NCBI RefSeq assembly: GCF_031932625.1
Contig: NZ_JAVSCK010000003.1
Coordinates: forward strand, 248,001-312,000
Origin: Hwangdonia seohaensis
GTDB taxonomy: Bacteria; Bacteroidota; Bacteroidia; Flavobacteriales; Flavobacteriaceae
Reading direction: 5' to 3'
Length of the DNA: 64,000 nt
The notes under the pieces are model-generated. The model saw only the letters and a list, made by a program, of their open reading frames with translations. It had not been told where the DNA came from and did no database searches. Every line of letters begins with the position of its first letter. Position 1 is the first letter of the stretch. Shown one piece after another: positions 52,129-61,200 of the stretch. The position numbers and the translations under genes are program-made.

Positions 52129-53976
52129 CTATTTTATTATGATTTCATCTATAAAAAACCAACATAAATTACCAACGCCAATGTGCCCTTCGGGAATGTC
52201 GCCTATGTTTTTTATGGTCAATTTTATATATCTGGTTTTTTCGTTTGTGCTCATGGAAAGGGTATCGGTAAAATTATGTTTGTTATTGATTGTTTTTGAA
52301 ATTTCAGATTGCATGGTTTTACTGAAATTTACGCCATCATTGGAAAAAGCAACTTCGAAAAACTTTGGACTAAACACCCAATTTGAAGGATTGTGTAAAT
52401 AGCCAATAGCCACTTCTAAAATGGTCTTCGTTTCATTCAAATCTAAAATAAATTCCAAATCATTTCCTTCTTGTCCAATCCATTGTCCAGAACCATAATC
52501 TAAATAACCTCGTTTTCCGTCAATTAAAATCTCAATATTTTTATATCGGTTATCAAGTTCGGTTGTCGCCTTTATTTCACCGTTTATTCCAAGGTGATTT
52601 AAAGGTTTTGTTTTTTTAGGAATATCGGTTTCAAACCCGTGTTCCCAGGCTAGAAATTTGGTTTTAAGTGCTTCAACCTTTTCGGGATATTGGGTTGCTA
52701 AATTTTTTATTTCTGAAATATCATCATCTAAATTAGAAAGAAATAGAGCGTCCTGTTCCAAATCTAATTTGCCTTTATTTGAAGTGTCTTTAGGGTAACC
52801 CATAAGTTTCCAGTTGTTGTTTCTAACGGCCCATTGATTGCCGTATTTCCAGAAAGCTTCTGTTCGTTGTGAAACGGAGTTTGGTGTTTTAATCATTTCA
52901 GATAAATCCAAGCCATCAACATCTTTAGGTAAGTTATTAAAACCGCAAAGTGTCGCTAGTGTTGGCAACCAGTCTATATTCATAAAAAACTCATTATTGA
53001 CAACGTTTTGAGGTAAATTGTTTGTCCAACTTAATATTGTAGGAAGCCTAATGCCGCCTTCAAACAAACTGCTTTTTGCACCGCGATAGGGCCCGGGATT
53101 TCCGCCGCCATTAAAGGCACGTGTTTCGGTTGAATGGCCATTATCGGATTGATAAACAATTATGGTGTTATCCCGTATTCCGAGTGTTTCTAATTTGTCC
53201 ATTAAAAAGCCTATGCGTTCGTCGATGGTTGAAATAAAAGCGGCATAATCACCTCTAGGTTTTTCAACATCTTTATAATAATTTCGCCATTTATCGGTGG
53301 GTTGATACGGATAATGTGGCATGTTGATGGCGTAGTACATAAAAAAAGGTATTTCTTTATGGTCTTCAACATATTTTAAAGCCTTATCCGAAGCTAAATC
53401 AGGAAAATATTCGCCGTCGTAAAACACTTCTTTTCCATTTTCGTATAAATCGTGGACATTGGGACCAGCCCAAAAAAAGTAATGCGAATAGTTATCAATA
53501 CAACCTCTTAAATGCCCGAAAGAATAATCGAAACCTTGAGCATTTGGCGACGTTTCTGCACTCATGCCCAAGTGCCATTTGCCAATGTGTCCCGTTTTGT
53601 AACCATTGTCTTTAAATAGTTCGGCAAGCGTGTATTGATCATTTGGCATACCATGCGAATTCGGAACGTGCGAAGTGTTACCGTTCACGCCAGCATTTTG
53701 CGGATATTTACCAGTTAACAATGCCGCTCTTGATGGCGCACAAACAGGAGCTGCCACATAAGCTTGGGTAAAGCGCGTGCCTTGTTTTGCAAGCTTATCA
53801 ATATTTGGACTATAAATATCTGAGGCACCGTAGCAACCTAAATCTATAGCGCCTTGGTCGTCGGTATAAATAACAATAACATTGGGTTTGGTTTGGGTAA
53901 AACAGTGCAAACTAATCCCTATTAAAAGTAAACTGAGCTGTATTTTATTTGGAAGAAAAATGAAATTGATTTTCAT
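52129..53976 (-). CDS. Sulfatase with C-terminal beta-sandwich domain
   Basis: 615 residues with a signal peptide ending near 'GISLHCFTQ'. The sulfatase core (about 30-470) has 'VIVIYTDDQGAIDLGCYG', the formylglycine signature 'CAPSRAALLTGKYP' at Cys79, 'GHIGKWHLG' and 'IIVYQSDNGHSTETRAF'. The C-terminal ~140 residues form a beta-rich domain ('NLEFILDLNETKTILEVAIGYLHN...SNDGVNFSKTMQSEI...RYIKLTIKNIG') that resembles an F5/8-type (discoidin) carbohydrate-binding domain. It is first gene of a two-sulfatase operon. Confidence 0.93.
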   Translation of the reverse strand: MKINFIFLPNKIQLSLLLIGISLHCFTQTKPNVIVIYTDDQGAIDLGCYGASDIYSPNIDKLAKQGTRFTQAYVAAPVCAPSRAALLTGKYPQNAGVNGNTSHVPNSHGMPNDQYTLAELFKDNGYKTGHIGKWHLGMSAETSPNAQGFDYSFGHLRGCIDNYSHYFFWAGPNVHDLYENGKEVFYDGEYFPDLASDKALKYVEDHKEIPFFMYYAINMPHYPYQPTDKWRNYYKDVEKPRGDYAAFISTIDERIGFLMDKLETLGIRDNTIIVYQSDNGHSTETRAFNGGGNPGPYRGAKSSLFEGGIRLPTILSWTNNLPQNVVNNEFFMNIDWLPTLATLCGFNNLPKDVDGLDLSEMIKTPNSVSQRTEAFWKYGNQWAVRNNNWKLMGYPKDTSNKGKLDLEQDALFLSNLDDDISEIKNLATQYPEKVEALKTKFLAWEHGFETDIPKKTKPLNHLGINGEIKATTELDNRYKNIEILIDGKRGYLDYGSGQWIGQEGNDLEFILDLNETKTILEVAIGYLHNPSNWVFSPKFFEVAFSNDGVNFSKTMQSEISKTINNKHNFTDTLSMSTNEKTRYIKLTIKNIGDIPEGHIGVGNLCWFFIDEIIIK

Positions 53977-54036
53977 GGTCTATTTAGTAACTCTTTAAAT
54001 TTAAAAATAATATAAATTAATGTCATGTTTTTTTAG

Positions 54037-54057
54037 ACCAATAACATGGCTATTGGT
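54037..54057. promoter_or_regulatory. Palindrome upstream of the sulfatase operon
   Basis: ACCAATA (54037-54043) and TATTGGT (54051-54057) with a seven-base centre, about 60-80 bp before the sulfatase start at 53976. It may be a regulator site or just a hairpin; no TAnnTTTG element was seen nearby. Confidence 0.4.
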
Positions 54058-54234
54058 ACATAAGGCAAATTTGTTGAGTTTTGTAAATCGCTCAAGGGGT
54101 AATTTAGTTATATTGAAGTGGTTACTTGCTGTTAATGATGCGTTATTTGGGTTAATACATGTTGCGATTTGATAAACCGTTTTCCGAAATTGTTAAAATA
54201 GTTTGAATTTGGGTTTAATTTTTTAATAATAATG

Positions 54235-54264
54235 TTGCAGTAAAAAAAGCATTTAGTATTTTTG
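54235..54264 (+). promoter_or_regulatory. Promoter of tRNA-Pro
   Basis: TTG (54235-54237), a 19-bp spacer and TATTTTTG (54257-54264) match the full Bacteroidota -33/-7 pattern. The start would be near 54268, 8 bases before the tRNA. Confidence 0.75.
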
Positions 54265-54275
54265 AAGTCGATTTT

Positions 54276-54350
54276 CGGGATGTGGCGCAGTCCGGTTAGC
54301 GTACACGGCTGGGGGCCGTGTGGTCGCAGGTTCAAATCCTGTCATCCCGA
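54276..54350 (+). tRNA. tRNA-Pro (anticodon GGG)
   Basis: A 75-nt cloverleaf can be drawn by eye. The acceptor stem is CGGGATG / CATCCCG with discriminator A. The anticodon stem CACGG/CCGTG encloses loop CTGGGGG with anticodon GGG at 54311-54313. The T arm contains GGTTCAAATCC. CCA is not encoded. GGG reads the proline codons CCC and CCU. Confidence 0.95.
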
Positions 54351-54375
54351 CTAAATAGGTGTCAATTGACATTAT

Positions 54376-54438
54376 TAAATAGGTAATTATATGATTTCAA
54401 TGATTTGATTTGTTGTTGATTTCATATAATTCTATTTA
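54376..54438. repeat. Inverted repeat downstream of tRNA-Pro
   Basis: TAAATAG-GT-AATTATATGA (54376-54394) pairs with TCATATAATT-CTATTTA (54422-54438), leaving two bulged bases, and the small palindrome TGTCAATTGACA lies at 54360-54371. It may be the tRNA transcript terminator, although the T-run is weak. From 54440 to 54670 the gap shows nothing I can name. Confidence 0.45.
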
Positions 54439-54673
54439 AAGGCATATTCAAGGTATGCTAATTATTACAACTAGTATTATATCTGATTTTGAAGCGATTT
54501 AGCTTTCATTAACGAATTCATTCATTATCCAAATTCCCCCAAACCAAAGGCTGTTCACTAGTTAAATTCTGCTTCTGTTTCTTTCAAACATCTCGTGTCG
54601 TTTTTCAAGCTAAAGTCTTTTTAGAAAATAGATAAACAAATCACCATAAACCACTGAAAATTATTAAATTCAC

Positions 54674-54707
54674 TTTGTAAAAGCAATCAAAAAATAATAT
54701 ACATTTG
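54674..54707 (+). promoter_or_regulatory. Promoter of the ATP-grasp/GCS2/amidohydrolase operon
   Basis: TTTG (54674-54677), a 22-bp spacer and TACATTTG (54700-54707) match the -33/-7 pattern with a rather long spacer. The start would be near 54711. The leader holds the palindrome AGCGCAGTGCGCT (54722-54734) just before the ATG at 54739. Confidence 0.6.
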
Positions 54708-54738
54708 CGCAAATTTTTAAAAGCGCAGTGCGCTCGAA

Positions 54739-56184
54739 ATGAACAAATACATTGTTGTAAATCAGCCTGAAAAATGGAATTTTTCAACTGATAATGTTAC
54801 AGTAATTTCCTCTCAGGATTATCTTACTAATCCCGAGTATTCCCTTATAAAAAACGCACGAATTTTCAATCTCTGCAAGAATTACTCGTATCAATCTAAA
54901 GGGTATTACGTATCGCTTTTGGCTGAAGCCAGGGGGCATTTACCAATTCCCACCACTAAAAACATTGTGGATTTAAAAGCTTTAAAACTGGTTAGAATTG
55001 TTTCCGATGAATTTGATGATGTGATTCAGCAAAGCCTAAAAAATATCAAGTCGCAAGATTTTACCCTGAGTATTTATTTTGGGCAAAACGTGGCACAAAA
55101 ATATAAAGCGTTGAGCGCGCTTTTTTACAAGCATTTTCAAGTGCCATTTTTACGTGTAAACTTTAACCATACAACAAAGTGGAATGTACAAAGTATTAAG
55201 GCGATTGCAGAATCTGAAATTCCTAAAGACCACATCCCAAGTGTACACGAATTTGCAAACGAGTATTTTGCAAAAAAACGTTACGATACGGCAAAAGTAA
55301 ATAATTACGATTTCGACTTAGCGATTTTGGTAAACCCGAACGATGCTGCGCCTCCAAGCAATTCGAAAGCTTTAAAAAAGTTTGTGGATATTGCGGAAAA
55401 AATGAATATCTATGCCGAAATCATTGAACCCAAAGATTTAACACGTTTATCTTCTTTTGATGCTTTATTTTTAAGACAAAGCACCGAAGTGAATAACGAG
55501 GCCTACACCTTTGCCAGAAAAGCACAGCAAGAAGGTATCGCCATTATCGATTATCCTGATGCCATTTTAAAATGCTGTAACAAGGTTTATATGGCCGAAG
55601 CTTTAAATAACGCCAATATTGCTACGCCAAAAACCGTTATCGTCCATAGCAATAATCGCAATTCGGTTTTAGAACAAACAGGATTACCCTGTGTTTTAAA
55701 AGCACCCGATTCTACCTTTTCTTTTGGTGTGAAAAAAGCAAAAACGGAAGAAGAATACGATGCTTTGGTTACTGAAATGCTAAAAGAATCCGACTTGATC
55801 ATTGCTCAGGAATTTTGTCCTTCAGACTACGATTGGCGCATTGGGATTATTGATAACAAACCATTTTACGCGTGTAAATATTACATGGCTAAAGGCCATT
55901 GGCAGATTTATAACTGGAAGGCAACCGACAAAAACGAACAAGATGGCGATGCCGATTGTTTGCCCATTGAAGACGTTCCGAAAAACGTTATTGATATGGC
56001 ATTGAAATCTGCTAAATTAATGGGATTAGGGCTTTATGGCATCGATATTAAAGTGGTAGATGGTAAACTGATGGTGATAGAAATCAACGACAACCCAAAT
56101 ATTGATTTTGGTGTAGAAGATGCACATTATGGCGATTTGGTTTATACCGAAATTCTATCAGCATTAAAAAAACGACTGGACTAA
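54739..56184 (+). CDS. RimK-like ATP-grasp ligase with RLAN-type N-terminal domain
   Basis: 481 residues, cytoplasmic. The N-terminal ~190 residues ('KARIFNLC'-like 'NARIFNLCKNYSYQSKGYYVSLLAEARGH') match the RimK-like ATP-grasp N-terminal domain I know as RLAN. The C-terminal ~280 residues form an ATP-grasp ligase: 'FLRQSTEVNNEAYTFARKAQQEGIAIIDYPDAI', 'LPCVLKAPDSTFSFGVKKA' (lysine and glycine-rich ATP loop), 'IIAQEFCPSDYDWRIGIID' and metal-binding 'LMVIEINDNPNID'. Such enzymes join a carboxylate to an amine, usually extending peptides with glutamate-like residues. The substrate is unknown. It is first of three tightly packed genes. Confidence 0.85.
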   Translation: MNKYIVVNQPEKWNFSTDNVTVISSQDYLTNPEYSLIKNARIFNLCKNYSYQSKGYYVSLLAEARGHLPIPTTKNIVDLKALKLVRIVSDEFDDVIQQSLKNIKSQDFTLSIYFGQNVAQKYKALSALFYKHFQVPFLRVNFNHTTKWNVQSIKAIAESEIPKDHIPSVHEFANEYFAKKRYDTAKVNNYDFDLAILVNPNDAAPPSNSKALKKFVDIAEKMNIYAEIIEPKDLTRLSSFDALFLRQSTEVNNEAYTFARKAQQEGIAIIDYPDAILKCCNKVYMAEALNNANIATPKTVIVHSNNRNSVLEQTGLPCVLKAPDSTFSFGVKKAKTEEEYDALVTEMLKESDLIIAQEFCPSDYDWRIGIIDNKPFYACKYYMAKGHWQIYNWKATDKNEQDGDADCLPIEDVPKNVIDMALKSAKLMGLGLYGIDIKVVDGKLMVIEINDNPNIDFGVEDAHYGDLVYTEILSALKKRLD

Positions 56185-56186
56185 AC

Positions 56187-57413
56187 ATGAAAAAACCATT
56201 TCACTTATTCGACGTTTACGGTATCGAACTCGAATATATGCTTGTAAATAAAGATACTTTTAAAGTTGCACCACAGGTAGATGAGCTGCTCACCAAAAAA
56301 GCTGGCGAGCTAAAAGCAGATGTTGAAAATGGAGACATTGCTTGGAGCAACGAACTTGTAGCCCATGTTATAGAACTAAAAACCAATGGTCCTACAGAAA
56401 ACACGGACGATTTAGCGGAGAAGTTTCACGCTAATATTTTGGAAATTGATGCGCTTTTACAACCTCTAAATCTTCAGCTTTTAGGTTCGGCTTCGCATCC
56501 TTTAATGAATCCAAATACAGATACACAACTCTGGAAACACAGTTATAGTGAGGTTTATGCGCTTTATAATACTATTTTCAACTGTAAAGGTCATGGTTGG
56601 AGCAACGTACAAAGCACACATATTAACTTACCTTTTTACGACGATAAGGAATTTGAAAAACTGCATGCAGCCATTCGGATAATATTGCCATTATTACCGG
56701 GGCTTTGTGCGAGTTCGCCAATTCTCGAAGGGAAAATTACAGGGTTTAAAGACACGCGATTGGAGTTTTACAAAACCAACCAAAAGGAAATACCTGAGTT
56801 AACAGGTTTGGTAATTCCGGAACGGGTGTTTTCTAAATTAGATTATCACGCAACCATTTTCGAACCTATAAAAAAGGCCATCAGACCTTATGATAAAAAT
56901 AAGATTTTAGACCAGCATTTTTTAAATTCCCGAGGCGCTATTGCACGTTTTGACCGTAATGCCATCGAAATTCGATTGGTGGATATTCAAGAAAGCCCAA
57001 AAGCCGATATTGCCATTTGCGCTTTGATTATTGAAGTTTTAAAAGCATTGGTTAAAAAAGAGTTTGCTGTTTTAAAAGAGCAAAAGAGCTGGATAAAAGA
57101 AGCCCTATTCACTATTTTAAATGATGCGATAAAACATGGTGAAGATTCTGTAATTGAAGATGAAGCCTATTTAAAATTATTCAATTTGAAGCCGACTGCA
57201 TCAGTAAAAGACGTTTGGAAACATTTATACCAAAGCGTAAAATCGACTTTGCATAAATCGCATCACGAAGCTATTGAACTGATTTTAGAGGAAGGCACCT
57301 TGGCAACGCGTTTATTAAAAGCCGTTGGTAATGACACGTCTGAAAACCACATTGTTTCGGTGTATCGCGACATGCAAAAGTGTTTAAAAACCAATACGTT
57401 ATTTAAGCCGTGA
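56187..57413 (+). CDS. Glutamate-cysteine ligase-like carboxylate-amine ligase (GCS2 family)
   Basis: 408 residues of the GCS2 (glutamine-synthetase-fold) family. The N-terminus 'FHLFDVYGIELEYMLVN' has the Glu-x-Glu metal-binding motif seen at the start of GCS2 proteins. 'NVQSTHINLPFYDD' and 'DRNAIEIRLVDIQESPKADIA' are further conserved blocks. It begins 2 bp after the ATP-grasp gene and overlaps the amidohydrolase gene. True gamma-glutamylcysteine synthesis is possible, but the company of an ATP-grasp ligase and an N-formylglutamate-type hydrolase suggests a different amide-forming step. Confidence 0.85.
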   Translation: MKKPFHLFDVYGIELEYMLVNKDTFKVAPQVDELLTKKAGELKADVENGDIAWSNELVAHVIELKTNGPTENTDDLAEKFHANILEIDALLQPLNLQLLGSASHPLMNPNTDTQLWKHSYSEVYALYNTIFNCKGHGWSNVQSTHINLPFYDDKEFEKLHAAIRIILPLLPGLCASSPILEGKITGFKDTRLEFYKTNQKEIPELTGLVIPERVFSKLDYHATIFEPIKKAIRPYDKNKILDQHFLNSRGAIARFDRNAIEIRLVDIQESPKADIAICALIIEVLKALVKKEFAVLKEQKSWIKEALFTILNDAIKHGEDSVIEDEAYLKLFNLKPTASVKDVWKHLYQSVKSTLHKSHHEAIELILEEGTLATRLLKAVGNDTSENHIVSVYRDMQKCLKTNTLFKP

Positions 57414-58087
57414 AACTTGTTTTAACTTGTGAGCACGGTGGAAATGAAATTCCTGAAGCTTATAGCGCATATTTCAAAAATAAAGACGTTTTAAAAACAC
57501 ATCGTGGTTTTGATTTGGGTGTATTGGATCTGTTTCAAACTTTAAAACCATTGGCCGATGCTTCATATTTCAGCACCACGTCTCGTTTGTTGGTGGAACT
57601 TAATCGTTCACGTCATCATAAAAACTTGTTTTCAGAATTCACAAAAAGCTTGCCTCGAAATGAAAAAGCTGAAATCATAAAAACACATTATTTGCCATAC
57701 AGAACCGCTGTTGAAAATACCATAAGAACTTATATTGAAAATGGCGATTCTGTACTTCATTTATCCATTCATAGCTTTAAACCGGTTTTAAACAATATCA
57801 GAAGGAACTGTGATATTGGTTTGCTTTATGATTCTCAAAAAAAAACCGAAAAACAATTTTGCAAACAGCTTAAAGTCCAAATTTTAAGGCAAGAAGCTAA
57901 CTTAAATATAAGATTCAATTACCCGTATTTGGGAAAAGCTGATGGCTTTACGACCTATTTGAGAAAACAAAGCCCTACTGATTATTTAGGCATTGAGATA
58001 GAAGTGAATCAAAAATATGCAAACAATAGCGTTATGGATTTAAAACTGAAACAAGCTCTGTATAAGGCCTTAAAGGAATTGGATTAA
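57410..58087 (+). CDS. N-formylglutamate amidohydrolase family protein
   Basis: 225 residues. It starts at a GTG that overlaps the stop of the preceding gene in a GTGA, so translation is coupled. Family motifs: 'LVLTCEHGGNEIPEAY' (metal-binding Glu/His near the N-terminus), 'THRGFDLGVLDLF', 'RLLVELNRSRHH', 'LHLSIHSFKPVL' and a C-terminal 'YLGIEIEVNQKY'. These residues fit a zinc carboxypeptidase-like active site that removes an acyl or formyl group from a glutamate-type amine. It is third gene of the ligase operon. Confidence 0.85.
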   Translation: MKLVLTCEHGGNEIPEAYSAYFKNKDVLKTHRGFDLGVLDLFQTLKPLADASYFSTTSRLLVELNRSRHHKNLFSEFTKSLPRNEKAEIIKTHYLPYRTAVENTIRTYIENGDSVLHLSIHSFKPVLNNIRRNCDIGLLYDSQKKTEKQFCKQLKVQILRQEANLNIRFNYPYLGKADGFTTYLRKQSPTDYLGIEIEVNQKYANNSVMDLKLKQALYKALKELD

Positions 58088-58112
58088 CATTTCAAACCCT
58101 GTATCTCAGTCG

Positions 58113-58278
58113 AAAAAAAGAGGCTGTCTAAAAAGTCTAACTTCTTGCCGTATGGAGTGCTTCGACTGCGCCCAGCACAAGCTTTGTCGAAATAATTTAA
58201 CTTATTGGCGACCAAGATTGGTTTTGACAAGCTCAACCTGATAAATTAAATTCAAAAAGACATTTTAGACAGCTTTTT
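58113..58278. repeat. Composite nested palindrome, second copy of the 16.3-kb type
   Basis: Outer arms, an A-rich AAAAAGAGGCTGTCTAAAA (from 58115) and TTTTAGACAGCTTTTT (58263-58278), share the AAAAAGAGGCTG start of the element at 16293. Inside are REP-like motifs: CTTCGACTGCGC, TTCGAC...GTCGAA and GACAAGCTCAACCTGA. It lies between the convergent amidohydrolase and purL genes. Confidence 0.75.
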
Positions 58279-58281
58279 ATA

Positions 58282-61200
58282 TTATTTATTCTCGATCCAC
58301 TTTCTGGCATTAACAAAAGCTTCCAACCATGGCGATGCTTCGTCTTTTCTGTTTTCTGGGTAATGTGCCCAATTCCATTGGAATGTGGAACGCTCAATAT
58401 GAGGCATCGTTACCAAATGACGCCCCGTTTTATCACACATCATTGCGGTATTAAAGTCCGAACCATTTGGGTTATGAGGATATGATTCGTAACCGTACTT
58501 GGCAACGATATTGTATTTGTTTTCAGGATAAGGTAAGCTAAATTTTCCTTCGCCATGAGAAATCCAAACCCCTAAGGTTGTGCCCGCAAGTGTTGCCAGC
58601 ATCACCGAATTGTTCTCTTGAATTTTAACCGATGTAAACGCACTTTCGTGTTTTTTCGAATCGTTGTACGTTAATTTTCCGTGTACGTCGTGCTCTGGAT
58701 TAACCAAGTCTAATTCCATCCAAAGTTGTGCACCGTTACATATTCCAACAGAAAGTGTATTTTCTCTATTGAAGAATTTTTTAAGTGCTGTATTTGCTTT
58801 TTCGTTGTACTTAAAAGCACCGGCCCAACCTTTGGCAGAACCTAAAACATCGGAGTTTGAGAACCCTCCAACGGCGCCAATGAATTGGATGTCTTCTAAA
58901 GTTTCACGACCGGAAATTAAGTCGGTCATGTGTACATCTTTTACATCAAAACCAGCTAAATACATGGCGTTTGCCATTTCGCGCTCGGAGTTACTTCCTT
59001 TTTCACGTAAAATCGCAGCTTTGGGTTTTGGTTTTTTCGAATCAATTATGGGGAGTTTTCCTGTAAAATGACTTGGGAAGGTGTATTGTAAAGGTTGATT
59101 TTTATAATTATTGAATCTGTCTTCTGCTAAACCATTTGCCGTTTGTTTTTGGTCGAGTAGGAAAGAGGTCTTGTACCACATATCCCTTAAACGGGAAACG
59201 GTCATGGTGAACACATCCGTATTGTTGATGATGCTCAATACATCGGAAGTCGTTACTTTTCCTATGTTAAAAAACTCAATGTTTGCCGCTTTTAAAGCAG
59301 TTTCAACAGAAGCATCTTTAGCTTGAAACACAATACCCGAATTTTCGGCAAACAACACTTTAAATGAGTCTGTTTCATTTAGTGCCGTAAGATCTAATTC
59401 TGCTCCAAGATTAGTGTCGGCAAAACACATTTCTAACAATGTTGTAATTAAACCACCCGAAGCCACATCGTGCCCTGCAACAATCTGTTCGTCTTTAATT
59501 AATTTTTGAATGGTGTTAAATACATTTTTAACATAAGATGCATTTTTTACATTTGGTGCATCATTTCCTATTTTATTTAGGATTTGAGCAAACGAGCTTC
59601 CTCCCAATTTAAAATCGTCTTGCGAAAGGTTGATATAGTAAATATCTCCGCCATTTCTTTGTAAAACGGGTTCAACCACTTTGTTGATGTCATTACAATT
59701 TGCCGCGGCTGAAATAATAACGGTTCCGGGAGAAATAACCTCTTCGTTTGGGTATTTTTGCTTCATGGAAAGCGAATCTTTCCCTGTTGGGACGTTAATC
59801 CCTAAATCGATGGCAAATTCCGAAATGGCTTTAACCGCCTCGTACAATCGCGCATCTTCACCTTCGTTTTTACAAGGCCACATCCAGTTTGCCGATAATG
59901 AAACGGATTTCAATTCTTCTTTTAAAGGTGCCCAAATGATATTGGTTAAGGCTTCGGCAATACTGTTTCTGCTGCCGGCAACGGGATTGATTAACCCAGA
60001 AATAGGCGAGTGCCCAATGGAGGTTGCAATTCCTTCTTTTCCTTTGTAATCCAATGCCATAACACCAACATTGTTAAGCGGAATTTGTAACGCACCAACA
60101 CATTGTTGTTTGGCTACTTTTCCGCCAACGCATCGGTCAACCTTATTGGTCAGCCAATCTTTGCAAGCCACCGCTTCCAACTGTAAAACTTGGTCTAAAT
60201 AATCATAAAAATTATCAGGATTATAAGTTAAATCACTGTAATTTCTTTTGATTGTTTTGTCGGTCATTACCGTTTTTGGCGAACTGCCAAACATGTCTTC
60301 CATAGCTAAATCCATAGGTTTATTGCCATGGGTTTTTGACTGAAATGTAAAGCGGTCGTCTCCCGTAACATCACCAACGGTGTACATGGGCGAACGCTCA
60401 CGCGCTGCGATTTTCTGTAGTGTATCTATGTGTTTTTCAGCAATAACCAAGCCCATACGTTCTTGAGATTCGTTGCCAATAATTTCCTTATCGGATAATG
60501 TTGGGTCGCCAACCGGAAGTTTATCTAAATCGATATGTCCTCCCGTATCTTCAACCAGTTCCGACAAACAGTTTAAGTGCCCTCCAGCCCCGTGGTCGTG
60601 AATGGAAACAATGTGATTTTCATCACTCTCCACCATACCTCGAATAGCGTTTGCAGCACGTTTTTGCATTTCAGGATTGGAACGTTGTACGGCATTTAAC
60701 TCGATACCAGACTCAAACTCGCCGGTGTCTGCCGACGATACCGCGGCACCCCCCATTCCAATACGGTAGTTTTCACCACCTAAAATAACTATTTTGTCAC
60801 CTTTTTTGGGCGTGTCTTTTAAGGCTTGTTCCGCTTTGGCGTAACCAATTCCACCGGCTTGCATGATAACTTTATCGAACCCCAGTTTCCGCGCTTCTTC
60901 CTCATGCTCAAACGTTAATACCGAACCGCAAATTAAGGGTTGCCCGAACTTGTTTCCAAAATCGGATGCGCCGTTTGATGCTTTTATTAAAATATCAATG
61001 GGCGTTTGGTACAGCCATTTGCGTGCTTTAAATTTTTGCTCCCACGGGCGATTGGCTTCCAAACGAGAATACGATGTCATATAAACCGCTGTCCCCGCTA
61101 ATGGCAGCGAGCCTTTTCCGCCAGCAAGTCTATCTCTAATTTCGCCTCCAGAACCTGTGGCAGCGCCATTAAAAGGTTCGACGGTAGTTGGGAAATTATG

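Noticed and set aside
54132..54335. 67-codon minus-strand reading frame across the tRNA-Pro gene
   Set aside because: It overlaps an unambiguous tRNA with its promoter and has no homology I recognise; translation of the antisense of a tRNA is not credible.
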